Notes: generated by a model not told the origin, from the sequence alone. Positions 1 through 8,869 are shown, numbered from the stretch's first letter. The stretch is DNA of 47,106 nt from Muribaculum sp. (GCA_023663505.1 JAMPHH010000021.1:1-47106), one strand, 5' to 3'. Program-made: numbers and translations.

Positions 1-16
1 TTTAGGAAAATATGTA

Positions 17-45
17 TTGACAAACCTCGGGAAATTTACTACACT
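17..45 (+). promoter_or_regulatory. sigma-A promoter of rpsT
   Basis: A consensus -35 TTGACA (17-22) is followed after 17 nt by TACACT (40-45). An alternative -10, TACAAT, lies at 45-50 but would need a 22-nt spacer. The leader to the rpsT start is about 80 nt. Confidence 0.7.
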
Positions 46-132
46 ACAATAGTATGTTTACCTTAGTCTTCCGTGTCTGGCTGGTGAAACATTTTCAACA
101 AATTATACCAAATAAAAATGGAGGTGTACAAC

Positions 133-396
133 TTGGCTAACATTAAATCCGCAAAGAAAAGAATCTTAGTGTCCCGCGCGAATGCTGAAAGAAATAAAGC
201 AATCCGCTCCGGTGTCAAGACTGCGATCAAGAAGGTATATACGGCGATCGAGTCCGGTGACAAGAACGCTGCCAAGACAGAGCTTGTGGCAGCCACCAAG
301 ACGATCGAGATGGCAGGCAGCAAAGGTGTTTATCACAAGAATAACGTTGCCCGCAAGGTTGCCCGCATTAGCAAAGCAGTAAACCAGATGGCTTAA
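133..396 (+). CDS. rpsT: 30S ribosomal protein S20
   Basis: S20 is a primary 16S rRNA-binding protein of the small subunit. The 87-residue basic product begins with the family signature ANIKSAKKR and has the Lys/Arg-rich helical sequence usual for S20, including NKAIRS and the alanine-rich C-terminus. I chose the TTG at 133 as start. An upstream in-frame ATG at 118 would add five residues not seen in the family, and it overlaps the Shine-Dalgarno GGAGGTG (120-126), which sits at normal distance from the TTG. The gene is monocistronic, with a promoter at 17-45 and a terminator at 454-487. Confidence 0.97.
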   Translation: MANIKSAKKRILVSRANAERNKAIRSGVKTAIKKVYTAIESGDKNAAKTELVAATKTIEMAGSKGVYHKNNVARKVARISKAVNQMA

Positions 397-453
397 ATCC
401 GGTCTGCCGCGGACATCAACATAAACAGTAAAAGCTTGATACAAGCAAAAACA

Positions 454-487
454 AAAGCACCCATACCGTCATGTGGGTGCTTTCTTT
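454..487 (+). terminator. intrinsic terminator of rpsT
   Basis: A perfect 10-bp stem, AAAGCACCCA (454-463) and TGGGTGCTTT (474-483), encloses a 10-nt loop and runs into a T-rich tract (TTTCTTTC). Confidence 0.88.
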
Positions 488-515
488 CATATGCGCAGAG
501 CCGCACATGGTATTT

Positions 516-567
516 TGCCGCTTCGCGGCATGCGGCTCGCGCAGCGAGTAGGGAATTTCCCTACTCG
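516..567. repeat. two adjacent intergenic palindromes
   Basis: TGCCGC-TTC-GCGGCA (516-530) is followed by CGAGTAGGGAA-T-TTCCCTACTCG (545-567), an 11-bp perfect inverted repeat. They lie between the rpsT terminator and the convergent TPM-domain gene. A related TAGGGAA/TTCCCTA palindrome occurs in the dapA leader (20271-20287). They could be part of an interspersed repeat or a terminator for the minus-strand gene, but no clear T-tract follows. Confidence 0.5.
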
Positions 568-582
568 ATTTGACCGCATATG

Positions 583-1494
583 TCAGCGTCTTCTGCCGCC
601 TCCGCCATGGCTGTGTCCTCCGCTGCTGCGGTGGCTTCCATGACTTCCCCCGCCGTGGTGACTGCTGCCGCCCCCGCCGCTGCTGCTCGACTCAATTCGA
701 TGACTGGTCACGTTCTTGCGGATAAAATCATCTGACCGAAAGCGCACATTGACGCCTTCCCTGCCCATATAGGTCTTCGCCGTGGTGGTGTCCTTCGCCT
801 TGGACTGCATCATATTCACACTCGCATAGACAACCGCCACAAAAAAAGGCACTATCCATATGCAGCACAGACCCGTAAGATCCACGCTTCCATATCCCCC
901 GTCATATCCATATCTTCCATAATCCGCCAGCTTGTAGACCGCAGCGCGATATGCCTGATAGGGCTGGTCGTCTATGTAAGCGTACATCGCGTCCAGAACG
1001 GCGTCCTCCTCCCTCACGCCAATCGTGTCCTCCATCTTACCGCTTGTGGAAAGCCAAGAACCCTTCTGCGAGCCGTTGCTGTCCTCGTACCAGTTATCGA
1101 GGAGCAGCGCGCCGTCCCCGTAAGCACGATTCCAGCCGTACTTGCCATTGTCATAGAAATCATCGGCATAATTCATCATATTGTCGTCCCACACCCGGTC
1201 AGACTCGCCCATGGGCTCGTTGAGCGTCACGATGACAATGTCTATCTTTCCCATTTGCTCACACTCGGCAATCTCCTGCCTGAGCTTTGCCTCCTCGCTG
1301 TCCGTGAGCACATCGGCATAATCGTAAACGCGCTCCGCAGGCGCCTCGGCATTCCCTCTGGGTCTGTTATCGGCCATTACCCTCGCAATCACCGCCCCGA
1401 TAGTCAGCACAAGCACGATTCCCGTTATGATAAACCATACCTTGAAATAGTTCAAATACTGTCGCAGAGCCTCTCGCTTTATCTCCTTATCCAT
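583..1494 (-). CDS. TPM-domain membrane protein (YdjH-like)
   Basis: A 303-residue protein with an N-terminal membrane helix (about residues 18-40), then an extracytoplasmic TPM-type domain starting near VYDYADVLTD and containing IDIVIVTLNE, a second hydrophobic segment (about 205-228), and a Ser/Gly/His-rich low-complexity tail ending GGGGRRR. TPM domains occur in YgcG-type and photosystem-repair proteins and in B. subtilis YdjH; the biochemical activity is uncertain. It lies 15 nt downstream of the zinc-ribbon gene at 1510-2499, so the two are co-transcribed. In B. subtilis, YdjH and YdjG form a membrane complex that recruits the SPFH protein YdjI and PspA. The pairing here suggests an equivalent role (inference). 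Confidence 0.8.
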   Translation of the reverse strand: MDKEIKREALRQYLNYFKVWFIITGIVLVLTIGAVIARVMADNRPRGNAEAPAERVYDYADVLTDSEEAKLRQEIAECEQMGKIDIVIVTLNEPMGESDRVWDDNMMNYADDFYDNGKYGWNRAYGDGALLLDNWYEDSNGSQKGSWLSTSGKMEDTIGVREEDAVLDAMYAYIDDQPYQAYRAAVYKLADYGRYGYDGGYGSVDLTGLCCIWIVPFFVAVVYASVNMMQSKAKDTTTAKTYMGREGVNVRFRSDDFIRKNVTSHRIESSSSGGGGSSHHGGGSHGSHRSSGGHSHGGGGRRR

Positions 1495-1509
1495 CTGCCT
1501 CTCCTCCCG

Positions 1510-2499
1510 TCACACGAACAGCAGCGCGAGAACGCTCACGCAGCTCACAATCACTGTCAGACAGCCTCCCAGTGTACATGCATACGCCAAGACCTTTTTG
1601 CGTGAGATAGGCACCGTTCCCACGATTTTCCCCGTCTGTCCGTTGACATAGAAGGGATATTCCACATTGTTATATTGATAAAGATATTTCCACACGGGAA
1701 GGAGCCCGTAATACTGCCAAGCCCCACGAACCTGAATATCATTGCGCTGTTGACGCACATTGCTGTATCCGGATACCTGCTCACGTACAAGCGCGGCGGT
1801 GTCATCTGACATTTTCTGTCTGGCGCGGTTCTCCACAGCCATCGCCTCCATATTGTACTTCTCCGCACAAAAGCCCGACATATATTTCGGGTCAAAATCC
1901 ATCAGTTGACCATAGTCATAGGGCTCCATCAGATCCATCACGTCGTCAGGCATCTGCACGGACGCGTCCACAGGAATATTCCTAAAGCTGACGTCTATAT
2001 TGCGCCGCACATCATAATATGAGGTCTCCGTGTAGCGCATATTACCCGACGTCCAGCTTCGCACCTTAGTACCCTCCCCCTGATAGTCCGCATTGACGTC
2101 ATAGTCATAGAACCAGAAGGGCACGTAATCGCCCTCCATGCTGTTTAGGCGGACCTCCGAGAGAAAATCAGTAGGCGCAAACACCTTTTTCTTAAACTTA
2201 TCGCGCAGCATCTCCTTGCATGATTCCTTGCCGATCTGAAACGGAATCATCATTTTGGGCATATATTGTCCCTCCACGCGCTCATCTAGGATCAAGTAGT
2301 TGCTGCAATACGGACACTGGACGGCGGCGGTATGCTCCCTCACAGGCACCTCGCCCCCGCAGTCCGGACAGATTGATATCACGCCCGAAGACCTCTGCAG
2401 CTCCTGACTCTCCTCGCTCTCACAGAACGGACAGAACATTTTATGCTTTTCGGGACTATACACCACGTTTCCGCCACAGTTTCGACATTTAAAAATCAT
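1510..2499 (-). CDS. zinc-ribbon membrane protein (YdjG-like)
   Basis: A 329-residue protein with two N-terminal zinc ribbons: CRNC...CPFC (about residues 5-25) and CPDC...CPYC (about 44-66). A soluble central domain follows, and one C-terminal hydrophobic helix (about 306-328) would anchor it with the ribbons in the cytosol. The layout matches B. subtilis YdjG (zinc ribbons, long linker domain, membrane anchor). The start has an AGGAG ribosome binding site. It is the first gene of a pair with the TPM-domain gene. No promoter was found in the short gap after the pfkA terminator, so readthrough from pfkA is possible. Family assignment is by architecture; a search is needed to confirm orthology. 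Confidence 0.75.
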   Translation of the reverse strand: MIFKCRNCGGNVVYSPEKHKMFCPFCESEESQELQRSSGVISICPDCGGEVPVREHTAAVQCPYCSNYLILDERVEGQYMPKMMIPFQIGKESCKEMLRDKFKKKVFAPTDFLSEVRLNSMEGDYVPFWFYDYDVNADYQGEGTKVRSWTSGNMRYTETSYYDVRRNIDVSFRNIPVDASVQMPDDVMDLMEPYDYGQLMDFDPKYMSGFCAEKYNMEAMAVENRARQKMSDDTAALVREQVSGYSNVRQQRNDIQVRGAWQYYGLLPVWKYLYQYNNVEYPFYVNGQTGKIVGTVPISRKKVLAYACTLGGCLTVIVSCVSVLALLFV

Positions 2500-2523
2500 C
2501 GCTCGCTCCTATTCTTCTTCGCC

Positions 2524-2575
2524 AAAAAATCGCCGGAGACGCTCTATATGAAAGCATTATTGAACGTCCTCCGGC
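2524..2575 (-). terminator. intrinsic terminator of pfkA
   Basis: Read on the minus strand, GCCGGAG...CTCCGGC (arms 2569-2575 and 2532-2538, extended by an ACG/CGT pairing across a one-base bulge) is followed by GATTTTTT. The long loop lowers certainty a little. It lies 58 nt beyond the pfkA stop. Confidence 0.7.
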
Positions 2576-2600
2576 TATGATTTGTTTACTGTAATTTATA

Positions 2601-2622
2601 GGAAACGACATAAGTCGTTTCC
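2601..2622. repeat. interspersed palindrome, copy 1
   Basis: GGAAACGAC-ATAA-GTCGTTTCC is a 9-bp perfect inverted repeat with a 4-nt loop. The identical 22 bases, including the loop, occur again at 17544-17565, and a related palindrome lies at 17629-17661. It lies between the pfkA stop and its terminator. Confidence 0.8.
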
Positions 2623-2632
2623 TTTTGATCGT

Positions 2633-3862
2633 CTATTGAAAATCAATAACGATATGTCTGGGCTGTCCGGTGATCATGATAGGGGTCAGCTCCGCCTGAA
2701 TCAAGGGCTTGATGTAATTTACCATCTCCTTGGAGACAAAGGTGCCGTCCTCGGTGATCCACTCCAAGGGAACCTTCTTCTCCACATTGGCGATCTTATG
2801 TACATCATAAAGTCCCGTGGTGCAGATGTAAGGGTCGCTGGACTCTCTCTTTAGAGTAACCATCATGCCTGTCTCGCCGTCAAAAGCAGCCTTCACAGCG
2901 GAACCGCCTACCTGATAAGCCTCCGTGATATCCACGCGGGAGGTCAGATGCCCCGCACAACGCTGCATGGTGGCAAGCTCGATCGCCCTTGACTTGCAGC
3001 CGAACTTCGCGCTCACGAGATCCGCCAGATACTTCGCTGTTCCTGACAACTGCTTGTGACCGAACGCATCCACATACTCATTGTGGTCGCCGTGCTCAAA
3101 CACATACTTTCCATCTGCAGTCTTGATACCCTCGGACACAGCCATCACGATCGCGTCCTTGGACTCCAAAAGCTTCCCTACCTTATCCACAAACTTATCG
3201 ATGTCAAAGGCAACCTCAGGCAGATAAATTCCGTCCACTCCCTCGCAGTCCTCACAGGTCGCCAACGCAGCCGCGCCGGTAAGCCAGCCCGCGTTACGTC
3301 CCATGATCTCGATGATGGTGACATTCTTGATGTCATACACCAGACCATCTCTGATGATCTCCTTGGTCACGGAAGCGATATACTTGGCAGCGCTGCCATA
3401 TCCGGGAGTGTGATCCGTCACCTCAAGGTCATTGTCAATCGTCTTGGGCACGCCGACAAAACGAATCGGGCTGTCGATCTCAACCGCGTAATCGGACAGC
3501 TTCTTGATGGTGTCCATAGAATCGTTTCCGCCTATGTAGAAAAATGCCGAAATCTCATACTTCTTAAGTATCTCAAAAATCTTCTCATACATTGCCCTGT
3601 CTGTCTCCACCTCGGGCAATTTGAAACGGCAGGAACCCAAAAATGCGGAGGGGGTTCTCTTCAAGAGCTCCAAATCCAAATCGGACTTGATCTTCTCATC
3701 CATATCCACGATCTTCTCCTCCAGAAAACCGTGAATACCGTGGCGCATACCATAAACCTTCTGCGCGCCCAGATCCTTGGCTGTCCTGTAAACACCCGCC
3801 AAAGACGAATTAATCACGGCGGTAGGCCCGCCTGACTGCCCCACAATTACATTTCCTAACAT
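2633..3862 (-). CDS. pfkA: 6-phosphofructokinase, pyrophosphate-type signature
   Basis: This glycolytic enzyme phosphorylates fructose 6-phosphate at C1 in the cytosol. The 409-residue protein has the PFK nucleotide-binding start VGQSGGPTAVINS, then GGNDSMDT (residues 111-118) and PKTIDND (139-145), followed by the substrate-binding helix region MGRNAGW. In ATP-PFKs these two places read GGDGS and PGTIDND. Asp after GGN and Lys in PKTIDND are the features known from PPi-dependent enzymes, so PPi is the likely donor (inference). The ATG at 3862 is preferred over one nine codons upstream, because GGAGG lies five bases before it. It has its own promoter (3913-3941) and a downstream terminator (2524-2575). 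Confidence 0.93.
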   Translation of the reverse strand: MLGNVIVGQSGGPTAVINSSLAGVYRTAKDLGAQKVYGMRHGIHGFLEEKIVDMDEKIKSDLDLELLKRTPSAFLGSCRFKLPEVETDRAMYEKIFEILKKYEISAFFYIGGNDSMDTIKKLSDYAVEIDSPIRFVGVPKTIDNDLEVTDHTPGYGSAAKYIASVTKEIIRDGLVYDIKNVTIIEIMGRNAGWLTGAAALATCEDCEGVDGIYLPEVAFDIDKFVDKVGKLLESKDAIVMAVSEGIKTADGKYVFEHGDHNEYVDAFGHKQLSGTAKYLADLVSAKFGCKSRAIELATMQRCAGHLTSRVDITEAYQVGGSAVKAAFDGETGMMVTLKRESSDPYICTTGLYDVHKIANVEKKVPLEWITEDGTFVSKEMVNYIKPLIQAELTPIMITGQPRHIVIDFQ

Positions 3863-3912
3863 AAGTACCTCCTTCTCCCATGACAATGAGTTGTGCTTTT
3901 AAAGCCTATTCT

Positions 3913-3941
3913 ATTTTAACATAAAATCAAGATACATACAA
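3913..3941 (-). promoter_or_regulatory. sigma-A promoter of pfkA
   Basis: On the minus strand TTGTAT (3941-3936) and TAAAAT (3918-3913) are separated by exactly 17 nt, giving a leader of about 45 nt before the GGAGG and ATG. Confidence 0.75.
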
Positions 3942-3972
3942 GGACGTTTTCTGTCTGCCGCCACCGGAATTC

Positions 3973-5424
3973 TTACTTTTCTTGTTCTCCCTTGGAAAGC
4001 AAAGCCACAACCTCCACACCGCTTGTCCACGGGAACTGGTCAACCGCCACAGCCCGCTCCACCCTGTAACCCCCTCGCAGGAACACCTCCAGATCCCGCA
4101 CCAAGCTGGTCGGCTTACAGGAGATATAGACAATATGCTCCACACCGTAGCCGATGATCTTGGGCAGCGCCTTGGGGTGGATACCGTCTCTGGGCGGGTC
4201 AAGAATGATCATATCCGGCTTCTCCTCCACCTCGTCCAGCACCTTTAGCACATCACCCGCGATAAATTCACAATTGTCCAGACCGTTCTCCGCCGCGCTC
4301 CTTCCTGCGGCCTCCACAGCCTCCTCCACAAGCTCCACGCCGATGACCCGCCCCGCTGTCTTTGCCATCAGCTGGGCTATCGTCCCCGTACCGCTGTACA
4401 GGTCAAAAACCGTCTGCCCGCTTCCCAAATCCCCAACATACTCCCGCGCCGTCTCGTACAACACCTCCGCGCTGTAAGAATTTGTCTGAAAAAAGGAAAA
4501 GACGGATATCTTGAAACGAAGCCCCAACAGCTCCTCATAAAAATAATCCTTCCCGTAGAGCAGCTCCGTCCTGTCACTGCGCACCACGTCAGCAACAGAG
4601 TCATTCACGATATGTAGAATTCCCGCCAAGCTGCCCTTAAGAAGCCCCTGCCTCTCAAGAGCCAGAAGCGCCTCCGCAAAACCGTTGACCAACACTTCCC
4701 CGTCCGTCGAATCAACCGACGAATTGTTTAACGATTTTCCCTGCGCACTCCCCGTCGGGCTCTGGGAGCTGGTCACCAGCGCCACGAGAATCTCCCCTGT
4801 ACGGGAAGCCTTGCGCACCAAGAGATGCCGCAGATACCCTTCATGGCTCAGTCTGTGGAAATAACGCACCCCTCGCTTCGCAAAATATTCCCTCACGGTT
4901 CGCAGAATCAAGCGATAATCCGCATCCACGATGCGGCAGTCCTCCACCGTCACCAGGTCATAAAAGCTCCCCCGCCTGTGCATTCCCAGAGCCAGTGGAC
5001 CGCCCTTATACTCGTCCCCAAAGGAAAATTCCATCTTGTTGCGGTATTCGTAAATAGCAGGACTTCCCTTGATGCCCTCAAAGCGCCACTCTCCCTGCCT
5101 TCCCGTGAGAACCCCGTCTAACAGCCGCTTCACCTGCGTCTCTTTAAGCTTCAGTTGTTCCTCATATGGAAGGGAAAGATATGTACATCCACCGCACAAC
5201 CCAAAATGGGAACACGGACGTCCGGTCTCCAACGGCGATGCATCAAGCACCTCCAGAAGCCTTCCTTCCGCCTTCCCTCCGCGAGCTTTATTCACAACAA
5301 AACGAATCCTCTGACCGGGCAGGCACAGCTTTACAACCGCGGTCTCCTCTCCCACACGCACAATCCCTTTGCCGGGAAAGTCAACCCGCTCCACGATTCC
5401 CTCATATACCTGTCCCTTCTTCAT
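3973..5424 (-). CDS. rlmD: 23S rRNA (uracil-5-)-methyltransferase, RumA/RlmD family
   Basis: An S-adenosylmethionine-dependent enzyme that makes 5-methyluridine in RNA, 483 residues. It has an N-terminal TRAM domain (about 1-60) and an iron-sulfur cysteine set C71, C77, C80 (PCSHFGLCGGC) with C163. The SAM-binding site includes FDLYSGTGTI, followed by DPPRDGIHP and the catalytic cysteine region YISCKPTSL (C436). Firmicute members may modify U747, U1939 or both; the sequence does not decide this. A Ser/Thr/Asn-rich insertion sits near residues 222-245, between the TRAM/Fe-S and catalytic parts. Its start lies 4 nt after the small membrane protein gene, so the two form an operon. Confidence 0.93.
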   Translation of the reverse strand: MKKGQVYEGIVERVDFPGKGIVRVGEETAVVKLCLPGQRIRFVVNKARGGKAEGRLLEVLDASPLETGRPCSHFGLCGGCTYLSLPYEEQLKLKETQVKRLLDGVLTGRQGEWRFEGIKGSPAIYEYRNKMEFSFGDEYKGGPLALGMHRRGSFYDLVTVEDCRIVDADYRLILRTVREYFAKRGVRYFHRLSHEGYLRHLLVRKASRTGEILVALVTSSQSPTGSAQGKSLNNSSVDSTDGEVLVNGFAEALLALERQGLLKGSLAGILHIVNDSVADVVRSDRTELLYGKDYFYEELLGLRFKISVFSFFQTNSYSAEVLYETAREYVGDLGSGQTVFDLYSGTGTIAQLMAKTAGRVIGVELVEEAVEAAGRSAAENGLDNCEFIAGDVLKVLDEVEEKPDMIILDPPRDGIHPKALPKIIGYGVEHIVYISCKPTSLVRDLEVFLRGGYRVERAVAVDQFPWTSGVEVVALLSKGEQEK

Positions 5425-5428
5425 AGAC

Positions 5429-5698
5429 TCAGTTCACTCCCTCATCCTCGAAGAAGTCCTCATCATCTTCAAAATCATCCTCGAAATCGTCATCAAAATC
5501 CTCCAGATAATCCGGGTGCAGATAACGATACACGGCATAGCCCACAGCGGCAGCCGCCACCACCACGCCTATAATGGCAAAAAACCAAAGAACCGCATTA
5601 CTCTTCTTCTTTTTCTCCTCTTCCTCACGCTTCTTGCCAAGAAGCTCGTTGAGCTTGAACTCATTTGCCATCTCCAAAGCCTTTTCCAATCTGTCCAT
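5429..5698 (-). CDS. small acidic membrane protein of unknown function
   Basis: An 89-residue protein with a charged N-terminal helix (EKALEMANEF, then a KKREEEEKKKK run), one strongly hydrophobic helix (about 36-58) and a tail made almost entirely of Asp, Glu and Phe (repeats of DDFEDDFEDD). I do not recognise a family with an assigned function. The ATG at 5698 is chosen because AGGAAGG lies 7 nt upstream; the ATG two codons earlier would be only one base from it. It is the first gene of a two-gene unit with the rRNA methyltransferase. The acidic tail could bind cations or basic partners, but this is speculation. Confidence 0.7.
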   Translation of the reverse strand: MDRLEKALEMANEFKLNELLGKKREEEEKKKKSNAVLWFFAIIGVVVAAAAVGYAVYRYLHPDYLEDFDDDFEDDFEDDEDFFEDEGVN

Positions 5699-5735
5699 AA
5701 TCATACCTTCCTTTCTCAATAGGTGGTTCTAGTTT

Positions 5736-5744
5736 AGTATATCA
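5736..5744 (-). promoter_or_regulatory. extended -10 promoter element upstream of the small membrane protein
   Basis: TGA-TATACT on the minus strand is an extended -10 box about 38 nt upstream of the ATG. The -35 position (TAGTAA at 17 nt) is poor, so this rests on the extended -10. Confidence 0.45.
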
Positions 5745-5761
5745 CACTCTTTTTAAAATTA

Positions 5762-8014
5762 CTACATTCTTTTCAATTTTGCAAAGGAAGCATACATGAT
5801 CTTCTGCCCCACGCCGTCAAACATCACCGTCACCTTATAGTCTCTTGGCTCCTTGGTGATCGCCGTCACCGTGCCCTCGCCGTACTTGACATGCCCCACT
5901 CTGTCGCCCACATCATAGTCCAAGCTTCCGACATTCTCACTCTGCAGCCCTTTCTGTATGCCTGCAATCTGATTCAGGCTCCCAATCCCTTTGGCGATAA
6001 AGGGTTTGTCAGCCTTCGGGGTGGTTCGGGGACGAACGATCGCGCGGCTTCGCTCCAAGACCTCCGACGCCCGCTTAGTATCAGGCATTGAATTGTCCAT
6101 CAGCGACGCGGGAATCTCCCTCACAAACCGGCTGATGGCATTGTACTGCGTCTCCCCCCGCACCATGCGCATACGGGCACAGGTTAGAGTCAGTTCCTCC
6201 TTCGCCCTGGTGATTCCCACGTAGGCAAGGCGTCTCTCCTCCTCCATATCCTCCGGCTCGTCCGTCTTGATGGACATATAGCTTGGAAACAGCCCGTCCT
6301 CCATACCGGAGAGATACACGGACGAGAACTCCAACCCCTTGGCGGAATGCAGCGTCATCAGCAAGACCCTGTTATCCCCGTCCTTCACACTGTCGATATC
6401 CGCCACCAGTGCGATCTCCTCAAGGAATTCCGAGAGACTGAGCTCATCATGTGTCTCCTCATAGCTCACCGCCTTCGTGATAAGCTCGTCAAGATTGGAA
6501 AGCCTGTCCTCCGCAGACTCGTCGTCTTGGGCGCGCAGATATTCCTCATAGTCGGTATGCTCGATGACCGCCCGTATCAGACCGGAGATTCCATAGGACT
6601 CCCTTCCGCTTCTAAGCACCTGAATCAGGCTGACAAAGCCATTGATCTTGGACGCCGCCCTGCCAAGCCCCGGCACGTCATCCGCCATGCACATGGCGTC
6701 ATAGAGACCGATATCCCGCATCTGTGCGTAATCCGCAAGCTTCTCCACTGACGCGGCTCCGATTCCTCTCTTGGGCACATTGATGACGCGCCGAAGCGCC
6801 ACCTCGTCCCGACCGCTGTCAATGGTTTTCAGATAGGCGAGCACATCCTTGATTTCAGCCCTCGCATAGAAATTCACGCCTCCCACCACGCTGTATGGAA
6901 TCCCCTCCACCACCATGCGCTCCTCTAAGAGTCTCGCCTGGGCATTGGTGCGATAGAGCACGGCATGGTCGCCGTAGCTTGCTCCCTCCCGCCTCACTCT
7001 GCGATTGATATCGTCGGCAATATACTCCGCCTCCTCATATGCATTGTCGAACTGCCGCAGATGAAGCCTGCTTCCCGCGCCGTGATCCGTCCACAAAGCC
7101 TTATCCTTGCGCCCTGTATTGTTCCTGATCACAGCGTTGGCGGCGTCCAGAATATTCTGTGTGGAGCGGTAATTTTGCTCCAGCTTGATCACGGTCGCCT
7201 CCGGATAGTGGAGCTCAAAATCAAGGATATTCCTGATATTTGCTCCCCGAAACCGATAGATGGACTGATCGTCATCACCCACCACGCACAGGTTGCGATA
7301 CTTGTCCGCCAAGAGTCGAACCAGCTCGAACTGCGCAGGATTCGTATCCTGATACTCGTCCACCATGATATAGCGAAAACGCTCCTGATAATTCTCCAAG
7401 ACCTCAGGACAGCTTTTAAAAAGCTCCACCGTCAAGGTGAGGATATCATCAAAATCAAGCGCATTGCTTTTCCTCAGAGTCTCCTGATACTCCCTGTAAG
7501 CCCTCGCCGCCACCTGCTTGTGATAATTCCCTGCAGCCTCGACCTCGTATTCCCGCACATTCATCAAGTCATTTTTCGCTGAGGAAACGGCATTCAGAAG
7601 ACTCCTCTCGGAATATGTCTTGGTGTCGATATTCAGCCTTTTACACACGCCCTTCATAACGGTCTTCTGGTCATCCGTATCATAAATGGTGAAGTTGTTA
7701 TCATATCCTATCCTGTCAATATGCCTGCGCAAAATACGCACACACGCGGAATGAAAGGTGCTGACCCATATCTGATCCGCCCCGAAGCCCACAATATTGT
7801 CCACTCGCTCGCGCATCTCCTGCGCCGCCTTGTTCGTAAAGGTGATCGCGAGGATATTCCACGGCTTTACCCCCATCTCGTCGATGAGATAGGCAATCCT
7901 GTGGGTCAGTGTGCGGGTCTTGCCGCTTCCCGCACCAGCCAGTAAAAGAAGGGGCCCGTCCGTATGATAGACAGCCTCCTTCTGTTCTTTGTTCAAGGTA
8001 TCATAAATACTCAT
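5762..8014 (-). CDS. pcrA: ATP-dependent DNA helicase PcrA/UvrD
   Basis: A superfamily 1A 3'-5' helicase for nucleotide excision repair, rolling-circle replication and removal of recombination intermediates, 750 residues. Visible motifs are the Walker A GAGSGKT (about 27-33), VDEYQDTNPAQ, GDDDQSIYRFRGA, the QNYRS motif, TLHSAKGLEF and the late motif VGITRAKEEL. The C-terminal segment VGDRVGHVKYGEGTV is the Tudor-like domain typical of PcrA. I chose the ATG giving MSIYDTLNKEQ; an ATG eight codons upstream has no better ribosome binding site. It follows the zinc-ribbon/SPFH genes on the same strand after a hairpin-rich 78-nt gap. Confidence 0.95.
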   Translation of the reverse strand: MSIYDTLNKEQKEAVYHTDGPLLLLAGAGSGKTRTLTHRIAYLIDEMGVKPWNILAITFTNKAAQEMRERVDNIVGFGADQIWVSTFHSACVRILRRHIDRIGYDNNFTIYDTDDQKTVMKGVCKRLNIDTKTYSERSLLNAVSSAKNDLMNVREYEVEAAGNYHKQVAARAYREYQETLRKSNALDFDDILTLTVELFKSCPEVLENYQERFRYIMVDEYQDTNPAQFELVRLLADKYRNLCVVGDDDQSIYRFRGANIRNILDFELHYPEATVIKLEQNYRSTQNILDAANAVIRNNTGRKDKALWTDHGAGSRLHLRQFDNAYEEAEYIADDINRRVRREGASYGDHAVLYRTNAQARLLEERMVVEGIPYSVVGGVNFYARAEIKDVLAYLKTIDSGRDEVALRRVINVPKRGIGAASVEKLADYAQMRDIGLYDAMCMADDVPGLGRAASKINGFVSLIQVLRSGRESYGISGLIRAVIEHTDYEEYLRAQDDESAEDRLSNLDELITKAVSYEETHDELSLSEFLEEIALVADIDSVKDGDNRVLLMTLHSAKGLEFSSVYLSGMEDGLFPSYMSIKTDEPEDMEEERRLAYVGITRAKEELTLTCARMRMVRGETQYNAISRFVREIPASLMDNSMPDTKRASEVLERSRAIVRPRTTPKADKPFIAKGIGSLNQIAGIQKGLQSENVGSLDYDVGDRVGHVKYGEGTVTAITKEPRDYKVTVMFDGVGQKIMYASFAKLKRM

Positions 8015-8042
8015 TGTAATCATCCATTCTTGCCACAACCCG

Positions 8043-8093
8043 GAAATTTGGGCGCAAGCACAAATTTCTGGTTGAAAAATTTATTTTTCAACC
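8043..8093. repeat. two hairpins between the zinc-ribbon gene and pcrA
   Basis: GAAATTTG (8043-8050) pairs with CAAATTTC (8061-8068). GGTTGAAAAAT (8070-8080) pairs perfectly with ATTTTTCAACC (8083-8093). The second hairpin begins at the zinc-ribbon gene stop codon and could attenuate transcription into pcrA. Neither hairpin has a classical T-tract after it on the minus strand. Confidence 0.55.
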
Positions 8094-8869
8094 TATACCA
8101 CTTCCTTCACCGCCGTGAAATTCCATACGCGAATATTGAATTCCACCACCGGCGTATCGCAATAGGGACATGTCTTGGCTCCCAAGGACGTCAGGGGCGC
8201 TCCACAGTTGGGACAATTTAAGCCCAGCCCCGCGTCCCCCAGATTCTCCACCGTGTCGCGGTCCTGAATGTAGGAGACCTCCACATTATAGCGAGTCTGC
8301 TCCTTCATGTCACTGTGTCCCTCGACGAGCTTCCCGTCCTTATCCACATAATGAATGTACTCCACGGCAGACTGAAGCACTATGCTGCAACGCCCCTTTG
8401 CCTTGCGGTACTGGTGAATCTCCGTGCGGTGTATATGTATTCTCTGAAAATACTCCCTGCAGTCACGATTTTGAAGCATCTGAATCCGCTGACGCAGACT
8501 GTCCTTCAGCTCCTCGGTCCCCTCCTCGAGCAGCGAGGCATTCATTCCGTCAATCCCGCGCAGATAGGAGGTCAACACATTTTCCGCGCGCGTCTTCATT
8601 TCGTCATAATGAAACTCCGGAAAATCCCTCATAATCTGCGGCAGATAGAGATTGGTGGCAGAGGACACCGACTTTGGCGTGTTGGCGTTCTCCAGCTCCA
8701 CCTTTTTCATGCCCTCCACCGGATTGCTAGTGCCAAAAAGCATCTGAGAATAGGACTGCACTGTTCTATGGACACGGCTGTAAATCGTGTACCCTACGAT
8801 GCCAACCACGGCAATGCTTCCCGCAAAGATCCCCGCCGCAACCAATAACCCGACAACACTTGCACTCAC
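8093..8869 (-). CDS. membrane-anchored zinc-ribbon protein, Tim44-like middle
   Basis: A 258-residue protein with an N-terminal membrane helix (about 5-29), a soluble middle region with charged helices and beta-strands (SIVLQSAVEYIHYVDKDG) that resembles Tim44-like or NTF2-like folds, and a C-terminal zinc ribbon CPNC...CPYC (about 220-240). The start is GTG (8867-8869) with GGGAGAG upstream. It lies 32 nt downstream of the SPFH gene, so the two are co-transcribed. I cannot assign a biochemical function. The combination of a zinc ribbon and membrane anchor next to an SPFH protein suggests a membrane scaffold partner (inference). Confidence 0.72.
   Translation of the reverse strand: MSASVVGLLVAAGIFAGSIAVVGIVGYTIYSRVHRTVQSYSQMLFGTSNPVEGMKKVELENANTPKSVSSATNLYLPQIMRDFPEFHYDEMKTRAENVLTSYLRGIDGMNASLLEEGTEELKDSLRQRIQMLQNRDCREYFQRIHIHRTEIHQYRKAKGRCSIVLQSAVEYIHYVDKDGKLVEGHSDMKEQTRYNVEVSYIQDRDTVENLGDAGLGLNCPNCGAPLTSLGAKTCPYCDTPVVEFNIRVWNFTAVKEVV

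Noticed and set aside
118..132. ATG at 118 as rpsT start
   Set aside because: It overlaps the GGAGGTG ribosome binding site of the TTG at 133, and the extra residues are not found in S20 proteins.
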